In this document: one piece after another, positions 24,480 to 36,364 of the stretch
How positions within the stretch are numbered: position 1 is the first letter of the stretch
How the letters are laid out: every line of letters starts with the position of its first letter
Assembly: GCA_027625915.1 (NCBI GenBank)
Contig: JANTQA010000008.1
Location: 5,077,501 to 5,141,500 of the forward strand
Length of the DNA stretch: 64,000 nt
DNA from: Anaeramoeba flamelloides
Lineage: Eukaryota > Metamonada > Anaeramoebidae
Direction of reading: 5' to 3'
Translations under genes and position numbers: made by a program
The notes under the pieces: generated by a model
What the model saw: the letters and a program-made list of their open reading frames with translations, nothing else
What the model was told of the DNA's origin: nothing
The model's database searches: none

Positions 24480-25554
24480 CTATTTTGAAAACAAAAATTG
24501 CTATTTCCGTTTTCTGTAATTCATGTGATTGCTATGATTATTTTTAATTTGTAAAAACCTCAATTTTTCTATGCGATAAGATTTAAAAATTTTGTGAAAC
24601 AAACAGACCTCTTGAAAATAATACATGTTGAAAATTTCTTTATTTTTTACAGAGTTTGAAAAAAATAATTTCATCAATGTTGAGAATGGAAAATGTTCTC
24701 TGGTAGTACAAAATTATGTAATAGCAATGAAGATATCGGTAAATTCTATTTAAAAAAAAAAATTAATTTTGGATCAAAAGTTTATTAAGGAAGAGTAAAA
24801 TCAAATGAATCTATTTTCATTTTTAATTGATTTCTTAAATCGATGTGTTTTTTCACCTTCGAATTGAGAAAAAAATCAATTCTGGTAATTGACCAAATGA
24901 TTTTTCTTTGTTAATTGGAGAACAGAAGTCTGTAGTAATTGAGATCTAAGATTATTTTTTGAACTCTAAATATTTCTTTTGTTGGTTTTTAATGATCAGC
25001 ATTTCTATTTTGATATAATTTTGAAAAAAAAATTACAAAAACCCCTTAAAAGTTCAAATTAAATAAACAACATGGTTTAATAAACAATGATTTTCATAGA
25101 CTAAACTATATTTTAAAAATTGTGGCTCAACTGAAATTATAAAGTGAAAAAAAAAAAATAATAATACTAAATATTATTGAGTAACTTATAACAATGAATT
25201 ATTCAAACTGATTTATAATTCTCTTTTTTAATTATTGTTAACATAGAAAAACAAGATATTTTGAAAATTATAAACAATCTAAAATCAAATTCTAAAAAAA
25301 AGTGAAGAACATTTTTTAAAAATTTTATTATATATTTTTTATGATAAGCATCTAGGTAAAAAGGTCAATAAGAAGCTTTTTTTGCTAATGAATATATACG
25401 TGAAGAAATATATTACAAAATATCAACTTTCTTGATGTTTATTGAAAATTTTAAATATGGATATTTGTCACTTTGCCATTAAAAAAAAAAATAAGAATCA
25501 AAATAAAATTAGCAAATCAACCAAAATGAAAATGTTGAAAAAAAAATTTTATTC

Positions 25555-25960
25555 TTAAAAAACTAGCACTTTATAAACCTAAATTCACTATTTTTAACAC
25601 CCTGAAATTCAATCTTTCAAAAAAATTTTTTTATTAAACAAATGCCAAAAGAAACACCAAACTATCACAATTCGCTAATTGGAATATTAACAATTATTTA
25701 TAAATTAAAATACCCACCTAAACAAAAAATAAAAAATTATCAATACTAATAAAAAATAGTGTATGAAAAAAATTTAGAGATTATAAAACAAAAAAATGAT
25801 CTTTTTGAAATTTTGTTGAAATTCTATAAACAATTATTACGGTTCAAAGTAGATGTGTAAAACTGTCATATTTGAGTTATTCGGTTTTGTGTAACTAATA
25901 CAATTTGATATTGTATAAATAATTCGAAAACAATTTGATCGAATGAAACAGGCTATGTAA
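25555..25960 (+). repeat. Dispersed repeat family H, copy 1 (uninterrupted)
   Basis: It is homologous to 36365-37830 on both sides of the insertion there: actagca(c/t)tt, tttttaacac(c/a)c...aaattcaat, then ctaattg(g)aa, aattatcaatac(t/a)aa, gttgaaattctat. Where copy 2 carries a TTAA-flanked insertion, this copy has an empty site (tttttttattaaacaaatg, about 25625-25643). Confidence 0.5.
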
Positions 25961-27447
25961 TATAGGAAAAAATAAATGAGAATAAAAAATTAAAAGATGA
26001 AAAAAAGATAAAATTATTTTTTAAAAATTAAAATTCTTTATAAATTGAAGGGCAATGTATTAAGATTATTCCTCAAATAGTACTTATTTGTTTAAAAAGT
26101 TGGAATTAAAAACTATTTACCAGTCGGTATTATATGAAAAAATAATCTTTACAACCTAAAGTATTCTAAAAATAATCTTCAGGTAAACACAATTGAACCG
26201 AATTTATTTTAATTTTATAGATTTTCTGATTTCAATTATGTCAAATTTTAAATTTAAAAGTCACTATTTCCAATATAAATGTTTTAATTCACCTTCCAAA
26301 AAATACTTTGAATACAACCTTTATTTGTAACATTATAGAAAATACTATATAAATAAATATTTTTAATTTTCTAAAATAATTGTAGTAAGAAAAAAATGAG
26401 AGCACCAGAATAAACTTTCACATTATTAAAAGTAAAAAAGTAAATGTGAAATATTGATAAATCATTTTGCACACATCATTAGTCAGTTTATAACTCTTTA
26501 TATCCATAATTCAGGTCGGTTTACATTAGATGCTTTCATTAGCCCCCTCTGAGAAAATTCAATACATTCCACTTTAAATCTAGTTTAGAGTAGAATAATA
26601 ATTACAAAAGGCATTAAAATATATAAACTTAGTCTTTCGGGAAGTAGACTTATTTTGTCGTTTTTTAAAACTTTAACTGTTATCAAATTGGGAATAAGTA
26701 TATATACAGAATATTGGGTATTTGGAATCAAAATTTAATTGCCTATCCTGTTTGTGAAAATAACGCGAACCTAAAGTAAACAAAAACGGAATTGTTTTTT
26801 TTTAATTTCTATTCTTTTTTTATTCAATTTTTGGTTTTATTAATTTATACCTTGAATCAATGTAATGTCTTCAACGAACATGAGAAATTAAACAACAAAC
26901 AAAACAAAGGAAAAAAAATAGACTTTATTTGATTCTGTATTTAAACCAAATCTTTTTATTTTTTCAAACCAAAGAAGAAAAAGATTAACTTTTGAATAAA
27001 TTTGTTTAAATTGGGAAAGAATAGCAACATTTTAATATGAAAGTCTATTGTCAAAGATTGTTCTTATTTATCTTCTTAATTTGTATGAGACGAACCAAGA
27101 AATTCCCAAGATTTTCTTACACATATTCCTATTTCTCATTATTTACTATTATATATTTTATAAAATTTATTTTGAAAAATTTATTTTGAAAAATATTCTC
27201 AAAATAATTCCATATGGTGGATATTGTTTCAAAGATTAAATGCATATGATTGAAAAAAAAAAAAAAAAAAAAAAAGGAATTGGATCCTTGGAATAGAGAA
27301 TAAAAAACACATAAAGTTAAATCCAAATAAGAGAAAAATAAAATTAAAAAATTGTCAGTAAAATTACTAATTATTTCGGGTTGCTTTTTTGATTTAAAAT
27401 AATTTTTTATAAAATTTTACTAACCCCATCAATATATATATATACAT

Positions 27448-28938
27448 CCCTTAGCACCCGAAATAACCTAAAAACATTTCAAACAAAAATTTTAATTTGA
27501 AATATTATCAAAGGATTATAAGATATAGAATTAATAAACAATTATCTTAGAAAGAAAATTGTATAATTAAAAATTGTATAGTTACTTAAAATAAAAAATA
27601 ACTTGAAAAAAATTTTTTCAACCTTGGGAATTTTTTTTTAGGTTATTGTGATTTTATTATTTTTCCAAATTATGACAAAAAAAATAAATTTTTTTTTTTT
27701 TTTTGAAAAGTTTGTCTAGACATCAAAAACCTCTTATTTTTAACATTTAAAACACATCATACTTTACTGGAAATTTTTTGGGGGCCCTTTGCACCCCAAA
27801 ATTGCCTAAAATGCTTGATTAAATAATTTATTCATTATAAAAGTTATTATAACATCATATAGAAAATTTGTTTTATCTGGTGATCACGATTCAACATCAA
27901 TATCTATATTAGATTCTAAATAATTTAAAAATAAAAAAAAAATATAAATTAAATTAGGAAAAAAAATCAAATTTTTTTTCATTGCAAAATTTTATAATTT
28001 TTTCAACAAGATTTTTTTTCAATTTTAAATGATTTGGTCAATAGTTCGAGTCAGATTAATAATTGATTTTTTTTTATATTTTTTACAATTTTTTGATTTT
28101 TGACTTTTTAAAATCTAGACATAAAATAAACAATATTGTTGAATTAGAGACCAGATATCAGAACTTATTTAACAAGATCTGGATTAATTTATAAGGGAAA
28201 AATCCAAATATCGCAAATATATTATTCAAATTTTTACCAATAACAAAATGCAATAAAAAATTGGGTTTCGGAGATTATTTTATTATATTGGAATAATATT
28301 TAAGAGTTATTTTTAATTTTATTTTAAATTTAGGCATAAATATTTTATTGATTGTAAAGTAATTTATATTTGTTTTATTCCAATTTAATAAATTGAAATT
28401 ATTTTACAATTTTTTTTTTTTTTGATTTTCAATTATTATCTATTGCTTAAATAAAAGTTTTAGAATATTAATCATATTAAAAATTTAATTTTGGCCTAAA
28501 GAAATAAATTTTGTTTTTCTCTTAATTGGATATTTATTGAAATTTTTTCTAAAAAAAAAATTAAATTTCAAAGTAATTTATTTTTTTATTTATTTTTTTT
28601 ATCATAAAATTAGCAAAATTGTTTCGTGGTTATTATTAATAAATCAATGTGTTAAGTTTTGAATTACTATTAATGTAATAAAATTTCTGATTTAAAAAAA
28701 GAAAATAAAAAGAAAAATCTTTAAAAAAAAATGTAAAAATGAATAATTATTATTTTTTTTTTCAATTTCAAAAAAAAAAATCAATAACTTAACTACTTTA
28801 TCTTTGAACTATTTTAATATTTTATTATAATTCAAATCTGGATTAAAGACAAATAAGAAAATTAATATATTAATAGATCAAAATCATTTTAAATCTAATT
28901 TAAAAAACTTGATGAAATTTAGGTCAATCCGGGGTGCT

Positions 28939-28943
<5 letters not shown>
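27448..28943. mobile_element. DNA transposon remnant, family J (CCCTTAGCACCC ends)
   Basis: The left end CCCTTAGCACCCGAAATAAC and right end GTCAATCCGGGGTGCTAAGGG are inverted repeats of about 20 bp. Both are flanked by AT-dinucleotide runs, which hide the target duplication. The element is about 1.5 kb. Inside on the + strand are disconnected coding-like pieces (LSGDHDSTSISILDSK near 27880; RPDIRTYLTRSGLIYKGKIQI near 28150), interrupted by stops. I read it as a dead autonomous element of unknown superfamily. Confidence 0.55.

Positions 28944-28978
<35 letters not shown>
28944..28978. repeat. (AT)n microsatellite
   Basis: A pure alternating run lies between the end of element J and the start of a family D copy. 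Confidence 0.85.
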
Positions 28979-28980
<2 letters not shown>

Positions 28981-28982
28981 CT

Positions 28983-29510
28983 TTCAGCAAAAGTGGCCAA
29001 GTTTTCTTCAAAAATGAAACATCTACAAATATTTTAATTCAGTATTCATGTAAAATATATTTTCGGTTTTTAAATCTGGAATTTTTTTTTTTTAATTTAG
29101 TATTTTTTTTTATTATTGTTTTCTTTTTTCATTTTTTTTTAAATTGACAATTTTTAAAAAAAAAAATTGAAATTCAAATTAATTATAAAAAAACAAGATA
29201 TAGAATTTATTATAAAAAAAAATTTATTGTGAAAAAATCAAATTGCAGAGAGTTTTAATTTCCTAAATAAATTGGGAAAGCCTATATCAAAAGTAGTGTT
29301 CAAATGAAATCTTACGAAAATTTTTTTATATATTTTTATTTTTGTAAAATTTATAGTTTGTTCAGGAATTTCATTTCTGTGTCTCTACTTTAATCCAAAG
29401 TTTATTATTCTCTTATTTCTAAGCAATCTTAATTTGGTTGATTCGTAAAAATAATATGACGTTTTCATTTTTAGCTGGGACTCTTTGAGTCAAATGAAGT
29501 TTAGCTTTTT
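28983..29510 (+). mobile_element. Family D element, copy 2
   Basis: It begins TTTCAGCAAAAGTGGCCAAG and ends TTAGCTGGGACTCTTTGAGT, as in copy 1 (3094-3936). The shared interior includes ttttaatttcctaa(a/t)(g/a)aaattg(a/g)gaaa, ttgttc(g/a)gga(a/t)tt and aatcttaatttggttgattcgtaaaaataa. It is shorter than copy 1. Confidence 0.55.
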
Positions 29511-29989
29511 TAAAGTTAAAAACGAATTTAAAATACACCCAAGTTACTCATCTTTTGAAAATCCAAGGATTAAATATTGTTTAATCTATTATTAATAATA
29601 ATTATTCTATTTTTTCGAACTTTTATTTGATGAAATTAACAAAAAGAAATTGAAAACGGGGATAAAAAAGTTGTAAAATACTGTTTTCATATTTTTCCAA
29701 GCTGGATAAACAATAATTCTCTATAATAATACAGAGAGGGGATAAGTCGTTGTAAATACAATAAAAATATTGAAAAATAAGAAAATGAATTCAAAAAGAG
29801 TAATATTTTATTTTCAAAAAATTTAGAACTTTGCTCACCCAATAAATAAAAACATAAAAAAGTTCAATCTATTTTTCATATATGTTTTTTTTTTTTTTTG
29901 TTGAAATAAAATGAAAAAAGTTTGAATAAATTGGTAATAAATCATTGCTAACTTACATTTAATCATAAAAAATACATACATAAAAACCA

Positions 29990-30578
29990 TTTCACCCAAA
30001 TTCCAGAACAGTAAAAAAATGAAAAAATGACTTTTTTTTTTTTTTGAGAATCAATCCAACGTATAATTGTTTAGTTTATAGAGATTAATAAACTTGGGAT
30101 TAAAGTTGTTTTTTCATAAGAGAAATTCCTGAAAAAACTATAAATTTTACAAAATAAATTGAAACTATAAAAAATTTTTGGGCCCATTTTCATTCGAAAA
30201 CACCTCGTTCCAAAATTTCTCAATTTCTTTGGAAAATTTAAATTGTTTACAATAAGATTTTTAATAATAAATATATTTATCTAATAAAAAATTACAAAAC
30301 TTCAATTTTCTGTTTGTTTATTTGGAGGATCAAACATTTTTTAACTTTATTTTTTTCAAATTGACTTTATTAAAAAAAGACACTCAGAAAAGAAAAATGA
30401 AATCAGATGAAAAAAAAAAAGAAAAAAAAAAGTAAAAAGAAAAAATTTCACAAAATTAGAAAAAATGATCAGATCTTAAAATTTGAAAATTTATTTTGGA
30501 AGAATATTGGAATAAAACCAAAAGAATTTGTTCTATTTCTTCAATAAAGCCCGGCTTCTTTGAATGGGAAAGATTTTA
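29990..30578 (-). mobile_element. Family D element, copy 3 (reverse orientation)
   Basis: The right end reads gaatttgttctatttcttcaat then AAAGCCCGGCTTCTTTGAA. This is the reverse complement of the left end of copy 1 (ttgaagaaatagaacaaatt). Inward lie aatttctcaatttctttgg and aaaaactataaattttac, also matching copy 1 inverted. Copies 2 and 3 face each other and could fold back on one another. The outer (left) limit is uncertain. Confidence 0.5.
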
Positions 30579-30704
30579 TATCTTAAATAGCACTTATTCA
30601 TGTAATAAATAAATAGATATTTTATTTTATTTGATATTCATTCTGATTCAAATAAAAAAAAAAAAAAAAACAATAAAAAATAAGAAAATTATTGTTAATA
30701 AATA

Positions 30705-31983
30705 TTATTTCTTTATTGCATGTGCTAATTCTTGTTTGAGATTAGAATCTTTATTTAATTGATAATATTCAATAGAGTCTTCCAATTCTTCATAAATTAG
30801 TTCAGGGTCATGATCAGCAGTCAATTCGATTTTGTCAGTATAAAAATATTTGATTAATACCTCGATGCTATCAATTGATTTGCCAGAATAATCCTTGACT
30901 TGGTTAGTTTCTTTTTCATTCAAGTTTTCAAACATTTCTCTAAATAATCCAGATCTGGCCAATAAAAGAAATTTATGAGCTGATATTTCTTCAAACCCTT
31001 CATCTTCGTCATCCTCATCGTCCTCGTCATCCTCATCATCGTCATCATCTTTAACTAAAATATTAAAATCTTTTGAATCTTCATCTACATATAATTTTAA
31101 TAAATCATTGTTGAGTTTATTCTTTGGAGGGAAGGACAAATTTAAAAAACTGAACAAAGGTTCAAGTGTATCAACTTTAAATTCATCGTAATAAACCCAT
31201 TTTAAAAATTGGATTATTTCTTCTTCTGTACAATTATTTTCCGAAAATGTTTTATTAATTTCTTCAACTTTCAAGCCGGTTCTTCGCTCAACTAATAATT
31301 TGTGAATTGGGACCTTGATTTCGTTTGCTGTAATTGTTGAATCACAATATTTTTTTGAATCAAATAAATTTTTAAAATCTTGTGTAATGGTTCCAGAAAA
31401 GCATTGGTATAAAAAATAGATACCGATCCCGCAAGAGAAACCAAAATCGCCAGGAGTACTTTCAAGAAATTTTTCAGGAAGATCTAGCTTTGCCGGCCTA
31501 CCAGAGGAGGATTTTATGTTTTGGTTTGTTGGAACATTGACGATATTCCAGGCATAAATTTCATGTTCTTCAGTCATAACCATTGTGTCGTACGAAGAAG
31601 ATGCAATTTTGATAACTTTTTTCTCTTTGAGTTCGTTAATCTCTGTAAAGATCGATTTGCTCGCTAAGTGTCCGTTATACGATCCAGAGCCACACGAATA
31701 AGTTCGCCCAGTTTTCGTGACTAACACTGCATGTGAACAACATGTTCGAATATCCAGGATATCATTGGCATTCCAATTAGGAACTATTTGTGGCTTGCTG
31801 AGATCTTGATTGGTGCCATTACCCAGAGAACCCTCTCTACTCAGCCCACAAGATAACAACTCATTCTTGCTATTTGTGTAAAAAAAATTATAACATTGTA
31901 CACCACCAAAGGCTCTTGTTACGTTTTTGTCAATTAAAACTGGAAGGTTTTTATGGTTATTAGACGTTCCATCGCCAAGCCTT

Positions 31984-32019
<36 letters not shown>

Positions 32020-32787
32020 AATAAAAAAAGTTTATTTTGATATAAAAAAGATAAAGATCAAAGAGAAATTTCAAAATCGAGAGCAAAAGATAAAAACAAG
32101 TATTTCTAGTGTTTGTTTTTGTATTTGTCTTTTTTTTTTGTTTAATCATATTTTTTTATTTTTTTATTTCTTTTTGTTATTCTTTTCAAGGATCACTAAA
32201 AGAAGAAAAATTGAGAAAAAAAATGCTTTTTGTTTTGTTTTTTTTTCCCTAATTTTGTTAAAAGAAAAAGAAAATGGAGAATAATTGATTTTACCAGAAT
32301 TGTAACCGTTCCCATAAAGGGTACCGTCTTCACATACAAAATAGTTTGACCAACCAACCATTGCAATTGATTTTACCCTTCTGTTATTTTTTTCATCATT
32401 AAAAAAAGGAACGGGTCTTACACTCTCCCATGTGCTTGAATTAGGATCAGATAAGGGGATTTCACAGTGGCTAGAAATAATATTGCTGGCCAATGAAAAC
32501 ACTTTTCCAGATTTGGTTAAGATTAAATAAGTCTCATACCCAGCCTGGATATCCTTGATCTCTTCGTTTTCGATCTCATATTTTGTAATGCCTTGGCTTT
32601 GGTGGAATTCGAGTTTGTTGGTCTCGATCCAGACTAAGCAATAATTCTTATGGCCAGCAACAATTTTTCTGACACTTTGTAAGTTTTTAATTTTTGATAT
32701 CGGAGTCCATTTGGGCAGTTGTGAATTGTCAGCAAGAAAACTAAATACTTGTTTTCCACCAACATAAACAAGGTGAGATTGAGACAT
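30705..32787 (-). CDS. RCC1-repeat protein with C-terminal tandem BTB domains
   Basis: Two exons: 32787-32295 and 31984-30705, joined across a 310-base intron (donor GTAAAA; acceptor preceded by a run of about 30 A). This gives 590 residues from the ATG at 32787 (MSQSHLVYVGGKQVF). The first ~350 residues are RCC1-like blades, clearest at GNGYNSGRLGDGTSNN (across the splice), SCGLSREGSLGNGTNQ and TGRTYSCGSGSYNGHL; a beta-propeller is expected. A weak BTB-like segment follows (YCDSTITANEIKVPIHKLL...FLKWVYYDEF). A clearer BTB comes last (DFNILVK...SAHKFLLLARSGLFREMF...VLIKYFYTDKIEL). An acidic tract of about 20 Asp/Glu sits inside the second BTB. The C-terminal layout matches the ANK-BTB protein at 5.0-5.8 kb. 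A cullin-3 adaptor role is inferred from the family, not shown. Confidence 0.85.
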
Positions 32788-33155
32788 TTTGGAAGGTTTT
32801 TTGATTCTTTTTATTTCCAATTATTTTGTTAGGTCAAAAGAAATAAAATGATCAAAGTCATTTGTAATTCCACAAAAAGAACTTCTTTGTAAGAATTTGA
32901 AACCTTGTTTCTCTTCTTTTTTCCTTTCAGAAAATACAGGTCAATATAAAAGCTAAAGAAATTTTTAGGAGTTTTCCATTTTTTTGAAAGGATGTGGGGT
33001 GCTTGTTTTGAAAAAACAGTTCACTAACAAAAAGATATCAAAAGTCAACAATTTAAAAAGTTTTTTCACAAGTAAATAAACAAAATTCATATTTCATAAC
33101 AGAGATAGAAAAAAGGAAAATCGATTAAAAAGAATTGAATCTTTATTAGTCTTTT
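32788..33155. promoter_or_regulatory. Short divergent intergenic region
   Basis: It lies between the start of RCC1-BTB (-) and the first ATG of the orphan exon pair (+). At 368 bases it is short enough to be a shared promoter. I recognise no specific element. Confidence 0.3.
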
Positions 33156-33653
33156 ATGTATAAATTGATTTACCAAATGCTTCTCAATCAGTCAGGTAAA
33201 AAAGATTGGAATTCAACAATGGAAATCAAAATTCAAAGAACAGTCTGTAGTGTCTGTAAATTTGTTTGTACTTGGAGATTATCTTTTGATAAACCACATT
33301 ATCCACAAGTTTTCCAAACTTTTTCTATTTTTTTTCTTATTACTTGTCCAGTTACAATGAAAAACAATAAGAAAAAATTAAATCTCTTTCATGACAAAAC
33401 AAAACCCTCCATGAAAAGGTTGAAAGCTTTGTCGGAGTATTTGTGTAAATTTTTTTTCAAAATTATGAAGAAAAACAAAAAGAAAATTCCTTCACAAACA
33501 TTTATAAATTTTGTTTTTTTACACTTTTTCACAATTTTATAGCTAATGTCACAAACGAAGAACAAAATAAATTCTTTAAAAATACTCACGCTGAAATTTT
33601 TTCCTTAATAACATCTTCTTTTCATGGAAGAGTTACTTCTGTTCGAAAAAACA
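33156..33653 (+). CDS. Two orphan exons, possibly the N-terminus of the RalGAP alpha gene (partial)
   Basis: Exon 1 is 33156-33195 (ATG, MYKLIYQMLLNQS), with an in-frame TAG just upstream and donor GTAAAA. Exon 2 is 33543-33653, after TTTTATAG and before a perfect GTAAGT. Spliced, they give about 50 residues: MYKLIYQMLLNQSANVTNEE, then QNKFFKNTHAEIFSLITSSF and HGRVTSVRKN. I compare this with the start of human RALGAPA1 ([20 protein letters not shown] region), where the spacing of the FF and following helix agrees. The last exon phase (1) also matches the phase needed at 40013. If correct, one exon of roughly 45 residues is still missing in the 6.4 kb between. It could equally be a separate unknown gene. 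Confidence 0.45.
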
Positions 33654-35436
33654 GTAAGTTTTTTTTTTATTGTTTTTTTTTTTTTTTGATTGTGGTTCCC
33701 AAAGTACTCTTATTAACAAAAAAGAGATCAAACGAAAAAGGATCAAGCACAATTGAAAAAATATACCAAATAAATTGTCACACTCATCTTTTTATTTCTT
33801 CCCCTAAATCTTCAAAAATGAAAAAGAAATCAAGTTACCTTCCAATAGTGACTATAACATCCTTTTTGGGCTCACTGAAAATTTGTTTCATTATTCAAAG
33901 GATATCATTCAATCAAGGTGGGAGTTTGAAGCCTTTTGTAAGAAATTCTCTTTTTCTTTTTTTCTATTTTTTCTTCTTTTTTTTTTTGGTTTTATATTTT
34001 TTTTTGTGAGTGAATTAATGTAAAACCACCTTGAATTCCATAAAAAAAGTTAATAGTTAAAAATTCTAATGTTGAATTTTTTAGAAGAATTACAAACTTT
34101 CTTTGAATTTCTTTGTATTAGTAACATAAAAAATTTCCCAAACAAATTCCCTAACTGGTAATTTGAATTCTGAAAGGAAAGTATTTTCACTTTCTTTTTC
34201 CATATTATTTTTCTCAAGCAAACCCACAAATTACAACCTACTTCTTTGAAAAAACTCTATTCGAGAAAAGGGAAATTGAAAATGAAGATTTTTTCCCATT
34301 TATAATTCAAAAAACAGTATGAAAGAAAATTTAATCTTTATATCCTTTTTGAAATCTTTCTCAAAGAAGAGAAATAACAAATTAAAAGCAAGTGTCAAGA
34401 TACTGTAAAAAAGTGACGAGCTTTTTTGGATTAAAACTTTACAAATAATAAAGTTTTAAAAGAAAGTGGTATTTTTCATAAAAACCATTTTTTCTGACTT
34501 TTCAATTTTAATAAAGGGAATAAAATAAACTTTAAATTCAAAGTGGGAAGAAAAACACTATTAGAAATTTTGGTTCCTCAATTTTTTTTAATTAGAAAAC
34601 TTTCCGAGAGTTTTAATGAAAAACAAACCCTCACTTTTTTTTAAATACAAAACCCAAAAAAAGTTCAAATCTTTTTCAAATATGACCATTATGGATTACT
34701 AATATTACAAAACCAAAGAAAGTAGTTTGAAGGAAGTCAATTTAAATTCAGATCTAAACAAATATAAATAAAACTTGAAAAAGGAAATCAAATCAAAAGT
34801 TTTTGAATCTTTTTTCTTTTTTATTTGCTTGTTGAACTGAATTTGAAAATTAATTTCACTGTTGAGAGAAAAATGTTGGATACAGAAAAATGGTTGGGCA
34901 GCATTTTTAACTTGGATCATTACTTAAATGGATTTTTAATTTCAATCGTTTGTGAAATAACTAAAGAAAATAACAATAATCTTCTTATTAGAATAAAGAA
35001 TTAATGTAATTCTACTTTTTCAAAACCTTATCTCTATTCTAATCTAAATCAAGTTTAAAAAATACCATTTTCAGAATTAATAGTAAACTTTACCAAAACT
35101 TGGATTTTTGTTAAAATAGCATGATCTACTTTAGTTGTCAACCATTCAAATGAGAATTCTACACACACCACAGATTAATGAACTTGTAACACCTTTAAAC
35201 CTGGATTTATATAAAAGTCACCAAGTTATCAAAAGGATTTGATTTTCATTTTTACTAATGTTCCCAATTAAAAATGGTGTCCAACCATTTTTCTCTGTCC
35301 GACATTTTTCTCTCAACAGTCAGTTGGTTTATTGATTGATTGATTTTATTTTAAGGGAAGAAGGCTTTAAATTGAAAATTAATTTGATTGAACAAAAACT
35401 TAAAGGAATTTAAATAAAATCACCCTATGAAGAGTA

Positions 35437-35466
35437 AAAGGAAAAGGAAAAGGAAAAGGAAAAGGA
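35437..35466. repeat. (GGAAAA)n microsatellite
   Basis: About five tandem AAAAGG units merge into an A-rich tract. Confidence 0.8.
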
Positions 35467-36364
35467 AAAAAAAAAAAAAAATTGAAATAGAAAAAGGAAT
35501 AAGAAAGAAAAACAAAAAAAAGAAAAAAAAAGAAAGCAAAACAAAAAATTTACGAAATTCGAAAAAATGATTTTGATATAACTATTGAAAAATTTTTTGG
35601 ATAAGAATACTGAAAAAAACCAAATAGAACAACTTTAATTCAAATTATAAAGTGAGTAAAATTTTTAGAAAAATAACATATTTTTGAAATTAAATTTTCT
35701 TTAGATAAATTTTTATTTGTGTAGTATTTAATTACACCCCCACTCTTAAAGGATGACTCGTTTTTTTTTTTTTTTTTTTTAACAATTTTTATCACATTTT
35801 TAAACATTGATAGATACTATTTCTATGATGAAAATTGTATTTTTTTTAAATTATTTGAAAGTTAATATAATTATTCATATAAAAATATTTTTAGATAAAA
35901 AATTAAAAAAATAAATTCTTTTGTTTCAAATTTTATTCGTAAAATAATAAAATAAGAAATTTTATACAAACTCGAACCTTAACAAAGAAAATATTTATTT
36001 GATCTTTACTTGTATTGTATCGTTTAAATAAGAGAAAAAGAATTTTATTCTATTTTCTTTTTTTCACTATTAAAATTGTAAATTTAGAATACTTGACTTA
36101 AATCCAAATGTAATTTATACATACTATCAAATCTATTTAACGTTGTTTCTAAAAAAATAAAATTCGATAAACCCGATAGAAATTTCTTCCTTATCATTAT
36201 ATAAGTACAGAAATGAAAAAATAAAAGTCAATTTATTTTTGTTTTCTCACTTATTTAGAACACAAAGAAGAGTTTTGTTATTATTTTTTTTACTTTTAAC
36301 TTTCTTCTGATCAAATTTATGCTTTTATTAATTGTTTTAAAAAATAGTTAATTAAGAGATGAAG

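Larger units (their letters stand above)
23872..30704. other. Repeat-rich intergenic region, eS28 to RCC1-BTB
   Basis: About 6.8 kb between the 3' ends of two convergent genes. I recognise a dispersed repeat (25555-25960), a 1.5 kb TIR element (27448-28943) and two family D copies (28983-29510 and 29990-30578). One or two isolated exon-like pieces (24453-24479, 26522-26600) could not be assembled into a gene. Confidence 0.45.

Noticed and set aside
33686-34009. 107-codon open frame downstream of the orphan exons
   Set aside because: It starts in T-rich intron sequence after a perfect donor, is Lys/Ser/Phe-rich, and ends in poly-Phe. No homology was recognised.
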